The notes under the pieces were generated by a model that was not told the origin of the DNA, did not search any database, and saw only the letters and a list, made by a program, of their open reading frames with translations. Shown here piece after piece: positions 1-12,483 of a stretch of 64,000 nucleotides of DNA; the stretch's first letter is position 1, and each line of letters opens with the position of its first letter. A program made the position numbers and the translations under genes. Source of the stretch: Triplophysa rosa (taxonomy: Eukaryota > Chordata > Actinopteri > Cypriniformes > Nemacheilidae); assembly GCF_024868665.1 (NCBI RefSeq), contig NC_079898.1, positions 19,030,403-19,094,402 on the forward strand, given 5' to 3'.

Positions 1-109
1 ATAACGGGTTTTGAGCTCAGGATATGCAATGAAAATATGTTATGTATATAAAAATCTGTGATGAACCCATCCGTCAGCACCTTTAAAAATAGGCACATTA
101 AGAATTATT

Positions 110-200
110 GTTAACTCCTGTGGTGAGCAAGGTCACAGGTGTCAAAGGACATACAGTACAGTACATACATATGGGTTCGATTCCCAGACAACACTAAAAT
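110..200 (+). repeat. Possible tRNA-derived SINE head
   Basis: At 173-187 the sequence has a good tRNA-type B box (GGGTTCGATTCCCAG), preceded by a segment (AGCAAGGTCACAGGT) that resembles the head of common cyprinid tRNA-derived repeats. A run of TACAGTACAGTACATACAT separates the two parts and looks like an insertion. I cannot fold it into a tRNA and see no intact A box, so a functional tRNA gene is unlikely. A decayed SINE is the best reading, with modest confidence. Confidence 0.35.
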
Positions 201-450
201 GCTCAAATGTTCCTCTCAATGTTCTGCGAGGTTGCACAAAGGAAAGCAAGGAAGATACAAAGAAAGATATTTGGAAGAATGTCGGTAAACAAACAGATCT
301 ATGGGGGATGAGATCTGTTTGGTAATTGACATTCTTCCAAATATCTTTTTCTGTGTTCAGCAGAACAAAGAAATGTATAAAGGTTTGGAAAAATCTCAGG
401 CCAAGTAAATGATGACAGAATTTTCATTTTTGGGTAAACTTTCCCTTTAA
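201..450 (+). mobile_element. TTAA-type palindromic MITE, copy 1
   Basis: This is a copy of the dominant short inverted-repeat family of the window. The arms at 265-300 and 311-346 are reverse complements at about 32 of 36 positions (AGATATTTGGAAGAATG against CATTCTTCCAAATATCT). The right end has the family signature of TGATGACAGAATTTTCATTT followed by a GGGTAAACTTTCCC end and TTAA at 447-450. The left end is eroded and its TTAA is not visible. It has no coding capacity. The family matches short inverted-repeat elements known in zebrafish and carp; the exact library name is not certain. Confidence 0.8.
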
Positions 451-453
451 GAC

Positions 454-2506
454 CAAAAGTCTAACACTGCCCATCTATATGCAATGTTTCTTCAATTTCT
501 CTTTGAGTATGTTTTTACTTATAGCATTATTGGCTTATGCGTGAAGATGAAACAGCATTGTGTGTTTTATTGTTATGAGTAAGTGCGCATCTGCGTGCGC
601 CGTGGATCATGCAAGGACGTTCGAGGATCCCTTGCGCTCCAAGTTCTACGTTCACAAAGGTGGGAGTTCTAATTGACTAAAGTTCTCAGGGTCATAAAAT
701 ACAAACACCGTCATCGAAGACATTCAGAGCCAGAATATAAATGTAACACGATGACTTTTGTTCTGCCCTCCACAATTTTCAAGTCATTTTCATTTTTTCC
801 TTCATCATCTTTTCCTTCTCATAGTTCGGAGCATTTTTTGGACACAGTGTGCTGCTTTGAACGGGAATATTTCAAGTGCGTTTGTAAGACTATGCGTGTG
901 TGTCTGTGTGCTTTCTTTAGTGTTCCATTACCCTGTTATGTTGATACTTCGTCTTAGGGCAGGTGTGCTGGGTGAATTTAGTTCCCCCTCACTGCCAGCC
1001 GCGATACACATGTATTAATCAGCTTATGAGCGCCTCAGGACCGACTATTCATCATCGGTCCCTGCTCTCATACAGCCGGAGACCTGATTTAAGTATTGTT
1101 TGGTTTCTGTTTAATAGAAAATGACAGTAAAGTAAATCTACATCCTCGAAAGTGAATACAATGTTTATGTCCTGAAACCGCGTAAGTTGAACCGTAACAC
1201 CATGAGGAAGAAACATGGTCTGCCAGGGTCAATCATCTTTAACATAATTAGAGCAAACGGGACCGTGCTTTACCTCTGCTCGTGTTTGAAGGGATTTGAC
1301 TTTCCACGCATCCGCTCCATCCGCTTTTGCGTTCTTAGTTTTCGCATCACCCTGCGAAGACTGTGGAGCAAGCCGTTTTTATTCCTTTTGAAACGAGGTT
1401 CTGCTTATTTCATAACTGTTGGTTTTTTCAAAGCTTGTGAATTAAAGGCCTCTAGCGGAGACTTTAAACTACTCCTTCTGTAAAAAGGCTTTTCAATTTC
1501 ACTGTTTTTAAGTGCTCCAGCCAGTCTGTTTCTGATTTCAGTCGACGGAGTTTGAATCAAAAGAGGGTAATACAGATGGCACGAGGGTTGATGGCCATTT
1601 TCTTTGAGGGGGAGATCTTTTCTTCTTTGCTTTCTTTTTCTCCATTGCTCTTAAATTTTTTTATTGTTTTTCTTCCCAGCGAGAGAGACGCAGTCAGCTA
1701 CTTCACGACATCAAATTACTGATGACATGTTACGTTAATGCAACAAAGAGCGAGTCAAATGGGACATAGCAAGAGAAGGCACATAAACGCACACACAAAC
1801 ACAGGGGTCTCTGCTTTGATGTTCCTGGGCCTGGTGCTCGGAAGAGTAAAGCTCTCTGATGTCAGGCTTTGAAAGACTAACTTTCTCCATCCTGCTTCAT
1901 CAAGTGATTCAGCCCAAGATTGAGGAAAACAGAAGATTGTACGTTCCTCTGCTGCTGCAGGCACACAAAACACAGTCACTAGGGTGTGTCACGAAAACGC
2001 ATAAATTCACTTCAACAATCCCAAACATCATTCAAAGACGTGGGTCGATTATGACAGGTTTCGCTGTAATTACGCACATTTTTCATACGAATGTATAATG
2101 GAACAATCTCTGTAATCCCCTACGTGAGTTTTAATGTTATTTTCCAAGTAGTATTTTATTTAGCTTATTACCGACTGTGAGAGCATGGTGTGAGTAATCA
2201 TATGGCTTTACTTTGTCATGAACACCCCCGAAGCATAAAAATACTCTGTGACTTGGGAATGACCTCTGACTTTCATTATATTACAGTAAATTGATTTTAT
2301 GCGCACCTCATTCCTTTGGTTTAGTTCACAGAATCAACCTAGGCAGTTTTAATACTGTCACAACATTTTCTCGTCAAACAATTTTTGATTATGGTTGAAG
2401 TGTAATGGTTCCCGGAGAATTTTTTATTAGTCAGAGGTTGCGATTTCTTAGCTTTGGAGTCTCTAAAGAGTATGAATACAACAAGACTAGAATCTGAACA
2501 CTTAAC
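454..2506. other. Unique non-coding sequence
   Basis: No repeat or gene is recognised here. There is a 33-codon ATG frame at 575-676 followed by a GTGGGA sequence that could be a weak splice donor (see findings). A 7-bp perfect stem-loop lies at 1038-1061 (GGACCGA/TCGGTCC, 10-nt loop). Several frames of 60-100 codons exist on both strands with no family motifs; they are treated as chance. Confidence 0.6.
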
Positions 2507-2514
2507 ACCCAAAT

Positions 2515-3152
2515 TAGGGATGCACGATAAATTATCGGCATATCGGTATCGGCCGATAAATGGTCATTTTTAATGTTATCGTATCGGCCGATTATAAAAT
2601 TTAGGCCGATATATTACAGCTGATAAATCATAAATCATTTCCTCCGGTTATACTTCTTCAGCCTCACACTGCTCACAGTTAAAACACTGTACAGTATGCT
2701 ACTTTCTTCTTTCGTGATCATTCATACTGCTAGTAGCAAAACATTGTTGATGTAGGAATAGTAACTGCATATTGTTGGAATCAGACTACTGTCTGAATGC
2801 TTTCTATCTTGAGACCTGTTAAACATGTGGCTTTTAAGAACATTTTCTGGGTTGCTCTGGAAGAACATCTATAATTTGTTTATTAAATAAAAAGTTAAAG
2901 AATCTTTAACTAGTGTAAAGTAGGCTTGGTACATGATTTTCAGGGGGAAAAAGAGAACTAATGGTTACCTTGTGTTCTGCAGTCAATGGTTTCAAATAAA
3001 AGCAGTTGTCCACTTTTTGGCTTTTGTTTCAGTCTTACAGAATTTTATAGTAATATTTATATACTTTATATCGGCCAATATATCGGTTATCGGATCCCAA
3101 TGTTAAATAATTATCGGTTATAGGCCAACATTTACATATCGGTGCATCCCTA
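2515..3152. mobile_element. Non-autonomous hAT-like element
   Basis: The element starts TAGGGATGCACGATA and ends with TATCGGTGCATCCCTA, its imperfect reverse complement. Subterminal ATCGGCCGATA-type motifs occur near both ends. The flanks are ACCCAAAT (2507-2514) and ACTCAAAC (3153-3160), an 8-bp target duplication matching at 6 of 8 positions, as expected for an old hAT insertion. The 638-bp interior has no transposase frame. The TAGGGATGCACC-type terminus is common in fish hAT families. The two substitutions in the target duplication suggest it is not recent. Confidence 0.75.
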
Positions 3153-3227
3153 ACTCAAACACAGATATGTTCTGAAACTCTAAAATGTGAAAAACATTTT
3201 AAAATTCTCCATTCTCATTTTTGTCTA

Positions 3228-3428
3228 CACTGTAAAAAAGATTCTGTAAAAAAATGGAAAATCACAGTTTTCCCCTCTAAAATAACCCTGTTTTTCTTGT
3301 AAATTAGCATTTTTTTTTCCTGAAATTTTACCTTTATTTTACCAATTTAATTCCATCTTCCATTACATTATACGTGGAAAATCTGTAAAAAAAAGCCCAG
3401 AAAAAAATCTGTATAAAATTTTACAGTG
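3228..3428. mobile_element. Short CACTG-ended DNA element
   Basis: This 201-bp unit begins CACTGTAAAAAAG and ends TAAAATTTTACAGTG, with inverted repeats of roughly 15 bp. The interior is made of AT-rich strings related to CTGTAAAAA. The CACTG terminus resembles fish EnSpm/CACTA non-autonomous elements. The flanking bases are CTA on the left and TAG on the right, so a 2-bp TA duplication is also possible and a mariner-type origin is not excluded. It is non-coding. Confidence 0.55.
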
Positions 3429-3431
3429 TAG

Positions 3432-5671
3432 GAGAAACAAGTGAGATATCTTTCCTTCCTGTGAGAGGCGAATACTGTTTCATACTAAAGGTAGGCTACA
3501 TCTGTTTGGTCTTCAAGAGCGTGAGATGTGCCATAAGGTCACATTGTATCTTAAACAACACAAACCCTGTTTCAGTAGATCTGCTCTGAAAGGAAGAAAC
3601 TCTAAATTAAAAGGCTAAATGGACAGAGTTAGGTTGTCACCTGTCTGCTGTACATTAAACAGGAAGTCAAACAGAGGCCTACAAGGTGCATTTGGATTGT
3701 TCTGGTTTTCGTCCTTCAGTAGATGCAGGAACTTCTGTTTTGAGTGATCGCCCCATTTTCTCACGACAGATTTCAGGAACAACTCAGGATAAAAGATGTC
3801 TCGGCAGAAGGGTTTACGTCTCTGTGAGCTCAAACAGTCGCCCCAAGTTTTTTCCGTAAATTTGCTTTTCTGAAAGCAGTTCCAGCACCAATCATCATAA
3901 CAACGATTTCCAGTGAAATGAACCATGGCGGACAGAAGTTATCGGAGAACACCGTGTGACACCTTTTTATCCTCTGCTGAAAATGGCAGACAGCCGAGTT
4001 TCATATAAACTTCAAACATCTTGAAACCCCCCAAAAAAGACATTAACGTACATGGGAAAGCACACTGAGTGAATCATACAACACAAGGGCCCGGATTTTG
4101 GTGCGTTTCTGGATTTGTACCTGAATTCCCTCTAATCCATTCTCAAATACCTCAAAACAGTTTGGTGTTATTCTTTCAGCTTAAAACTTGGCAGGTGTGT
4201 AACCGGACCCACGTTTACAGAATGACAGATTATTCCATTCCTCTCCAGAACCATTTTTAAAGGGAGGATGATAGAGGGAGCGAGAGGTGGTGGAGGAAGG
4301 GAGGATTTGGCAGATGAGTGTACTCTGCAGGTGTTGGGTAATTGGATTAACACAGGGCAGGAGAAAAGGAATTCCTCTTTTTTTAAGAGAGAGAGAGATG
4401 TTTTTATGAAAACAGAAGAAAGGCTTTTCTTGTTTAAAATGACTGAATATTATATTCCATACTACAGGTGAGATTAAACGCACACTTACTCACATTCAAC
4501 TTTTGGAAGAAGAGGAAATCTCCATCCAGGTCTCCAAATGTCTCAACCCAACCATCAGACTCCAGAGGCCACGGAGGAATGCGTGATGTTAGAATAAAAC
4601 CGTTCTTTCTATCTCAAGTCGCCTCTCATCTCCTTTTTGAAAGCCTTTCAAAAGATACACCAGAGAGTAAATAAAGAAAAAAGCATTCACAGCGAGCAGT
4701 CGCGCCTCCACTGGAGCGGGAGTTTATCTTAAACTCTAACCACAATAAAACTGGCGGGATGTACCGTACGACAATGAAGACCACTGATGCCTCACGCCAG
4801 CTTGATTGTCCTCCAAAACCAACACCCCCCCAAGACACACACACTTGAAAATGTCCCTTCTACGCTCTCAAGTGAAGTTAAATGCCTGAAGTTCTAGACA
4901 AAACACTTGTCAGCGTGTTGTTTTGTCAGAGGTGGGGTGGCACTGACGTTGGTGTGGAAACCTTTGGCTCTTTGTTGTGGTCGCACCGCTCCGTGGAAAT
5001 GTTTTTGTAAAGATCAAGCTGTCATACCGCAGAACCGAAATGGAAACATACAGCTGTATTATTTAAACGTGATGGGAAATCTTGTTACAGGTGTCCGAAA
5101 TGGGAGCCCACCTTTCCGAGCCGTGTGAATATACAAAGTTTGAAAATTCCCCCTTAAAGTGCCATGTTCCGATCCAAAATACATTTGGAAAATCTTACTT
5201 GTTGACCTTCCTCACAACGAACCGTAAAATCCCTGTCAGACATCTAATTACACGAGTCTCCGTGGGCACCGTGTGAGAAATAACATTTACAGATATTCCA
5301 TCCACCTATCAAAACAAGGGAATGATGAGCTTCCTCATCTTTAACAGGAAAATGAAATGACCCTGGAAATTTGATTTCTGTCAAATGTTCTGAAGATGCA
5401 CCAGCCCAAGACAGTGGAAACATTTTACATCTAAAAACCCAAAATGATCAGAGATTTGTGATAAAGATATCATCCGTGGTGACATGTTATTCAAAGCTAG
5501 AGCTTTAATATGTCGCTCTAGCAGTGTATCGGATCTGGCCTGTTTTCTGATACTATCTGAAGGCAGACATTCAGAAGATTTTACCCCAGAGTGTTACTGT
5601 AAAAATGAGCCTCTCCTTTGGGAAAAAATGGACGGTTCTGCTTTCTCTTAGCTAAGAAACTGTATAAAAAA
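3432..5671. other. Unique non-coding sequence
   Basis: This stretch has no recognised repeat or gene. Open frames reach about 103 codons (3615-3926, minus strand) and none shows a domain or secretion signal I can name. A short AG run occurs near 4386-4398. Confidence 0.55.
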
Positions 5672-5795
5672 CGTGTTGTTCCAAATCTGTATATATGTCT
5701 TTGTTCTGATGAACACAGAGGAAGATATTTGGAAGAATGCTTGTAACTAAACAGATCTTGGCCACCCTTGACTACCATAGTAGGAAAAGTTACTT
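5672..5795 (+). mobile_element. TTAA-type MITE, left half only (copy 2)
   Basis: Only the left internal half of the family is present. It runs from TTGTTCCAAATCTGTATA through GGAAGATATTTGGAAGAATG to the central segment ending near GTAGGAAAA. The right arm and both TTAA ends are missing. It is a truncated, decayed copy. Confidence 0.65.
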
Positions 5796-7138
5796 TATAA
5801 TTTTTTTGTTATTTTGTATAGTTTAAGAAACCAAACAGTTCTGGGGCACTTTTGACTTTAATATGGAAGTCTCTTTGAAAAAACGGCAAAATGCATACAT
5901 ATATATGTAATGAAACCCTATTTGTGATGGGAGTTTCTGTTTTCACTCATCATTATTCATAAAAAACAACTAATTTTCAAAACATTGTAGAGCTTTTTCC
6001 TCACCCTAGAAACCGTGTTCTGTAGCGCACCCAGAATCCAGCAGCATCTGCCACAGTGTACATACCTGTGGTCTAATCACTTAAATGTTCACTTTTACAA
6101 CATACAACAGTTATCGCACCGAAGGTTTTACTTGGATTCAGCCTGCTGCTAAAAAATACCTCTTTTATTTTCCAAAACCACTTTTAATTAATCGCTCTTT
6201 CATTTCTTAACGGAAGCTCCCTGGACACCGGGGAGTGAAGAGAAATGTTCCGCTTTGACTAAGAAGGAGTATATTTTAAAAGAATTACTGCAAAAATTCA
6301 AGGCTATTTTTACAGTGATAACTTTGGTATTTGATATTATTAAATTATCGGGGCCCCTCAATGGATGTATTGAATGTAAACAGATGGAAACAAGACACCC
6401 AAATCCCATCACGGACGACATCAAAAAAATGATCCGGTTATAAATGTTTAGAAATTTCATCAGGGTTAGAAACTGCTGAAGGATTAACGCGCTGGAAAGC
6501 AAAGACAGTCATCAAAATAAACCACGAGGAACAAAAATCTTTTTCTGCATACCAGACCGAGGCAGAGCTACAGAGATACATGAGAATGCAACTACTCAAG
6601 GACACAACCATATACACAAACATGACAGGAACTGATTCATGACAGAACATGGGTGTGTGTCTGGGATGTGTCTCGCATACTTTCCCTACCGTTTTGATTG
6701 ACAGCTGCATAAAAGTAAGGGCTTTGTCTCATTCATCATTTAATAAAGAGATAGTTTTCATTACTGCTCCCGAGACATGATGAGTAATAACAATAAAATG
6801 AATATGTTGTTGTTTTGTGAGAGCTTCCGTCTATTCATCTGCCAAGCCCCAAAAACTGTATTTTCATTGTATGGTCACACTTTACATCACAATGCTTATT
6901 TTAGAGTGCAATTACATAAGTGTTTACCGAGGAATGTTTATTAATGACACGGCGTGTAATTATTCAGTAGAGCTGCTTGTTTTTACCTACTGTTGTTGTT
7001 AGTATGCTACCCATTACTTGCCCTAATTTTAAAGCGTTTAAAGCATTTTAAAGCATAGGCTACTTAGGAAACTATTGGTATTAGCACCTATTGAATTATT
7101 GCTCCGATATGACATATCGCTTTATTGCTCCCTGAACT
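5796..7138. other. Unique sequence with one weak repeat trace
   Basis: No gene is seen. Around 6872-7015 a TGGTCACACTTTACAT start followed by AATTACATAAGTGTTTA and GTGTAATTATT strings resembles the CACTTTA-ended fish repeats, but the other end cannot be found. Open frames of 60-100 codons are unremarkable. Confidence 0.4.
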
Positions 7139-7192
7139 CTCAGTAAGTCGCTTTGGATAAAGGCGTCTGCTAAATGACTAAATGTAAATCGT
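7139..7192 (+). repeat. Tail of an abundant teleost interspersed repeat
   Basis: The string AAGTCGCTTTGGATAAAGGC followed by GTCTGCTAAATG and AAATGTAAAT is the tail of a very common teleost dispersed repeat. A diverged reverse-strand copy lies at 43367-43435. Only the 3' part is recognisable here. Confidence 0.6.
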
Positions 7193-8016
7193 TTACGTAA
7201 TAAAACAGAGTGGGATGAATAAAGAAGAATACACGAGAAACAGCCTACATAGGTATAAAGTTTTGATTTCAATTGAATGCTATACATGATGTTGTACAAT
7301 CCGAGTTACAGGTTTCTGCTGTTTTCTGGCTGCAGCAGGGGCTGACACGGACATAAAATAGTATTCGAGCAACAAATTGTACGGACTGCAAATTTATCAG
7401 TGGTTGGACCGGACATGGCTGTTCTGTTTCTGGTCTTTGAAATTTCACTTCCAAATGGACGGTTAGTTTATAAAAGGAGACTGACTGATTTAATAGCTGT
7501 GGCGCTTTCTTAAAAATAGAACTCAAGTTAGTCGACATGATGAAGGAACAAGTTTAGATTTTATATTCAAATACTTAATATCTCCTGTGTTGCAAATGCA
7601 TATTATCATAACGAATGACTGACTGGCGGCTCAGATATTTGGAAATTTGAACGTTTCTAGAGAAAGGTTTCTCAATGTCTATCTAATTAGTTAAAATAAC
7701 AGGGGCAGCTTTCAGGAGCGATGTTAGCATCGGGGCACTAACAGTAATGTTATTAGTCTGTTGGCTCTTTAGAGAAGTGACTGGGGTGAGAATGTGTCAC
7801 CTTGACATGTTGTTTGTCATGTCCCTGTGTGAGGTCACACACCTTAGGTGTGACGCAACTGCGTGTTCAAGCCACTTAGATGTACAACGGCAACAGCCAC
7901 CCTGGAACCCGGGAGCTTTGATCTGATTGGATAATTAGATCAGTGATTCTAAAAGATAATCATAAAGGTCAAAACACACATGCTAAAATCATCAGTTTGG
8001 AGAAGTTGGGGAATTC
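7193..8016. other. Unique non-coding sequence
   Basis: No gene or full repeat is seen. A 7-bp stem (GTCACAC/GTGTGAC with a 7-nt loop) occurs near 7834-7854. Frames on the minus strand up to 89 codons have no recognisable features. Confidence 0.5.
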
Positions 8017-8277
8017 GGTCACACTTTATTTAAAGGTACAATTCTCGCTATTAACAAACCATTAACTACGACTTTTGCCTCAATAAACTCCTAATTTGGT
8101 TCTTATTAATAGTTTGTATAATAGTTGTTAGCTTTAGGTATTGGGTAGGATTAGGGATGTAGGATATGGTCATGCAGAATATGTGTTTTATAAGTGCTAA
8201 TAAACAGCCAATATTCTAATAATATGCATGCTAATAAGCAACTTGTTAATAGTGAGAATTGGTCCCAAAGTGTTACT
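8017..8277. mobile_element. MITE with CACTTTA-type inverted ends
   Basis: The left end contains ACACTTTATT and ACAATTCTCGCTATTAAC. The right end carries the reverse complement, GTTAATAGTGAGAATTGGTC then AAAGTGTTACT. The interior includes TTAGGTATTGGGTAGGATTA and ATATGCATGCTAATAAGCAA, both characteristic of a very widespread fish element. The copy appears full length at about 260 bp. No convincing target duplication is visible. It is non-coding. Confidence 0.75.
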
Positions 8278-8490
8278 GAGATTTCATACAAGAAAGCTGA
8301 TTCTAACATGGGGTTAAGATTTCATTTGGTTGGGTGTGCGCGTGAGCAAGTAGTTTACTTTAATTCATATGAGAATTTATAAGTTGTCATTTAAATGTAC
8401 TGTTTATTGTCTCACAAGCAAGGAGACTCTAGACTCAAATCACATACTGTATAACAGAAGAGAGTTTACTACTAAACAAATACCCACTGA
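8278..8490. other. Unique non-coding sequence
   Basis: This is AT-rich unique sequence between a MITE and a CT tract. Nothing else is recognised. Confidence 0.4.
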
Positions 8491-8491
8491 G

Positions 8492-8527
<36 letters not shown>
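8491..8527 (+). repeat. CT microsatellite
   Basis: An almost pure CT dinucleotide run with a few TTT interruptions at its edges. Confidence 0.9.
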
Positions 8528-9670
8528 GTTTGAATAATTTGGACCATAATAAAGTTTGACACAAAGTTTGCTTTAAAAACCAAAGAGGCATTTGATGAGC
8601 ACTGAGTAAAATGAACCTGTTCATTAAAAGCCAGCTCATATACAGAAACCTGATCTTATAATGCCGGCCAGATTGGCTAACAGTGGCCCCCGTATCAAAC
8701 ACAAGCTTTCATCTTCCCGTCGTGCTATGCCATAGCTCTCTGTCCACACCACTGCCTCTGCAGGCACGCCTGATTAATAAATTGTCCTTGATAAATATTG
8801 CGTTTTGTTCCATAGCCACATCTGGAAATGATAACAGTGCTTTCCTTAAAACGCGCAGCAAACCAACGGCCTGCAGAGCTTATATGTTGGAGCATCAATA
8901 GTTTTCAAGAACTGCAATGTTGAGGCGTGTTATCAGACAGGGTAAGAATTTGTCTTTTGTAAATTCGAAACAGGCTCGAAAGTGGGGGAGCAAATGTGGC
9001 TCATAGAAAACTTAATCATCATTTTAGACAGGTTCGGTCGTCCAGACCTTTGTTCAAACCTCTCATGTGGCAATAACTTTGTGTTTTCATTGCACAAGGG
9101 AATATAATTTGCTGCATTCCATCTTGAGAGGTTTCCGCCATGCTGTGTACGGTTTCAACGTTGTCAGCTCCATCAACTGGCAAAGATTACCTTTCCCTGC
9201 TGCTATTGTGCAGAAGTTCATCTGCGCATCTGTTCTTGGCCTCGATGTGTGTACACTGTCCGCTTCCCTGTATTCGTATTAACCTATCTCAGACAGGAAA
9301 ATCAAATTAATCTGAATAAAAATACCAACCCTAATGTCATTAATTGTGACGAATTACTCGGATAACACAGCTTTCCTGGAAACCTAAATAAATAAATAAA
9401 ACGCAGAGTTTTCCTCCAGTGGAAATGATGTTTGTGTTTGCGTTGAGAAGTTTGAAAATGTGCTAAAAGAACACAAAAGCAAAAATACATTAGAAAGAAA
9501 AAAGGGGGACAACTACAGTACTCTCACACGTGTCTCTGCTAGAATTTCATTAAATGTCTCAAGAATATTCCAGACTGCTCAGATGTGCTTAGACATCAAA
9601 GTCTGTAATCACAAATGTGAATATAAACTTAAAACAATCTCATTAAATGTTTATTTATCGAAGATATGAC
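8528..9670. other. Unique non-coding sequence
   Basis: No gene or repeat is recognised. Small frames (up to 72 codons) at 8683-8901 and 9067-9282 have ordinary composition and no motif. Confidence 0.5.
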
Positions 9671-9671
9671 A

Positions 9672-9762
<91 letters not shown>
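9671..9762 (+). repeat. GAAA tetranucleotide microsatellite
   Basis: About 23 uninterrupted units of GAAA (92 bp) in a pure purine strand. The tract is a long polypurine mirror repeat. Its perfection implies recent length change, so it is probably polymorphic. Confidence 0.95.
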
Positions 9763-9763
<1 letters not shown>

Positions 9764-12126
9764 GGGAGAATAGTGTGACGTACACAATCAAAAGCGGATT
9801 GATTTCATAGAAACCAAGTCTCTTAAGTTAGACTGTAATTTTGATAAAACATAGATTTAGCAATTATATACAGTATTTTAAGAAATTGGCTTCTACTTGG
9901 TCGGCGGTACATTTGACTCACACATCTTCATTGTGTAAGCAAACTTCTCTATTTCTCAGAACTGCGGAGAACACACTGTTTCTCTCCCGGTTCATAAAAA
10001 GGGTGTTGAGAAACTGTTTTCCCTAAAGAGCATACAACACTGTTGATACTCAAACACAGGGCGTCATGCACCTACTTTATTTTTTTGATTTTTTTGATGG
10101 GGCACCAGGGACAGTCCTGGCTCACTTGATGCCCTCAAGCAGGATAAGACATGATCAACAAGAAAAAAAACACAGTCCAAGAGAAAAACAGGATAGTCAA
10201 GTAGAACAAATTTGTTCAGGATACAAATCCCAATGTAACTAAACAAAATTGCAAATGAACTTGATGGTGAGTGATCACCATGCATTGTATTTAGTAGCTT
10301 TGACATTTTTGTTCCATAAGAAAAAGGAACTACGAAACATTCTTTGAAAGTTGATCAAAAATTCATGGGCATGTATACCTCTTAATTTATAAGTACAAAT
10401 ACAATCAATGCTGTTTAAAAAATGATGCATCGGGTTTTTAATTTAATATGTAATATCTGGAGTTCATAAGCTGTGCCGAACACATACCACTATCACAAAA
10501 CTCTTCATGTAATGTAAGCCGATGACAGATGCGCTGATCTGTCTGAATAAACCCTGATCTCCCTCTCATTTCCTTGAAGAAATGTGTCTTAAACAGACAA
10601 TGGAAAGAATGGAGGTTCTGTCTGGCTCTCTCTCTCTCTTTCAGAAGTGTCATGCAGATCTCTTGAGACTGTCGAATGCTAGAGAGAGGTGTTCGTCTTC
10701 CTCTTCCAGCGTTATTTAATCCCCCGAATCTGTAAACCGCAAGAGTGCTCACAACTAACGCACCCACTGAGCTACAGTCTGGACAGATGTGCCACAGGGT
10801 GGCTCCCAGACACTCAAAAACAATCTGAATAAAACAAACATTTAAAAAGATGTCTGCTTGATGTTTGTGGCCACATGAAATTCCAATAGGATTCTGTAAT
10901 AATTTGCCAAGAATGTCTGTGACACTCTTCACATACTAACTAGCATAATATTGGGATTCTCTCACTTCAGAGCAGTGATTCATCTTTCTCTTTAATTTCC
11001 TCATAGACATTTAGACACAATAATTCATTCCTCATTCATGTGGTCTAAGAAACACAACCAGTCAATTGGCTATTTTTAAAAAAAAAATGCTTCAACACAG
11101 GAAAGGAAATTGTGCTCATCGTGTGATTTCATTAAGTTTCAGTTTGAGTTTACTAAACAGATCACAGTGCCCCAAAACGATTTTGCATGCTTATGCCATG
11201 ATAAAAAACAATGTTTGCATTTAATCACACTAAATAAGAAAATATCAAACAAAAGAAATAGCACAGGTACACAGAAACATTTCCGTTTGGTAGCTTGAAA
11301 TGCCCAAACAATACAACATTGTTGTATTTTTATCACTAAAATGTGTCCAAATATATTTTGGTGCATGCCACTGCACAACATATCCACTCTCTCCAAGCCT
11401 TTATGTGTGCACAGGGTTTAATTGCGAGTTCTTCACACGCTCAGCATGTGTGTCAACATCTCTCCACCCGGGTCCCACATCTAAACCCTTTTGTCATCTC
11501 TTAACAGACAGCACGCAGGGCAGACATCAGGTCCGTGCCTGTGCTTGTGTGCGTCAGCACGCGACTGTTTCAACGGAGGTGCGCGAGAAAGCTGCAGAGC
11601 TTGTAGGTCTCGGTTAAAGCACTCTATCATCTGATTGTCAAAAGCAGCAATTATCGCAACCTTCTTTGCAGTCAACATACCGTCCTTTCATTCTGCAGGG
11701 ACCCTGTTCAAACAGAAGCTTCCAGACGCCATCGATATAAAGAGCCAATATGAAGCTAATAACCCAAGAGCCAACTGACGCCTGTGTGACCCGGGTTCAG
11801 AGGGGGCGAAGACAAGCCTATGCGTGGAACGCAACTGAACCGTTGTTATTTTAGAGTAGGTGTGGCAAGCAGCACAATGATAGTTTATTTGATTTATTTA
11901 ATTTTGTTGCACCCACGCGAAAAAAAACATGACAGAAGTCCTATTCACAGTAACCGTTAACCAAGAAAAAACACCAGTTTTGCTGACCTCACCCCTACCA
12001 GACAGGGACTGTGGGCTGTGCCACCTCATTTCAAACCTTTGACGTGAATCAGTATACCATATTCACTAGGCAACCGCCAAAGGTTAAAACCGGCAGCATG
12101 GTTTTATTTTAGAGCTGTCTATCATC
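9763..12126. other. Unique non-coding sequence
   Basis: No supported gene is seen. A 164-codon frame on the minus strand (10438-10932) is the longest open frame in the window. It shows no domain, no biased coding composition I can detect and no splice context, so I do not call it a gene. The rest is ordinary AT-rich sequence. Confidence 0.5.
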
Positions 12127-12483
12127 TTAAGGATAGATCTTTCAACATATCTTTAAAAATTATGTCATCATTTACTCACGCTCAGATTGTTGGGAACCTG
12201 TATACATTTCTTTGTTCTGCTAAACATACATTAAAGTATTTGGAATAATGTATGTAGGGCCGCTCTGTATGTAGATATAAATAGCTTATTCTAAGGTATT
12301 ACAAACATAATGGTTCATTACGTAAGGTCTTTATACACCTCTGAAGAAATAGTTTTGTATATTATATTGCATTTCTGTCAATAGATCCTCCTAAAAATGC
12401 CGTATTGTTCCTTTAATGCAGGTTTGGAACAATCTGGTGGTGAGTAAATGATGACACTTTTCATTTTCCCAGTATCCCTTTAA
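12127..12483 (+). mobile_element. TTAA-type MITE with internal foreign segment (copy 3)
   Basis: TTAA occurs at both ends (12127-12130 and 12480-12483). The left arm reads GTCATCATTTACTCACGCTC and TTCTTTGTTCTGCTAAACA. The right arm has GGTGAGTAAATGATGACACT. The normal palindromic centre is replaced by about 160 bp (12256-12417) that matches a segment at 58156-58310. It is non-coding. Confidence 0.8.
12263..12416 (+). mobile_element. Right part of a second dispersed element nested in copy 3
   Basis: This segment (TTATTCTAAGGTATTACAAA, AAGGTCTTTATACACCTCTG, ATATTGCATTTCTGTCAATA) is about 85 percent identical by eye to 58156-58310. It ends in CCTTTAA, so it too stops at a TTAA. The left part of the element, seen at 57925-58155, is missing here. 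Confidence 0.7.

Noticed and set aside
10438..10932. 164-codon minus-strand open frame, the longest in the window
   Set aside because: It has no recognisable domain, signal or splice context, and one frame of this length is expected by chance in 64 kb.
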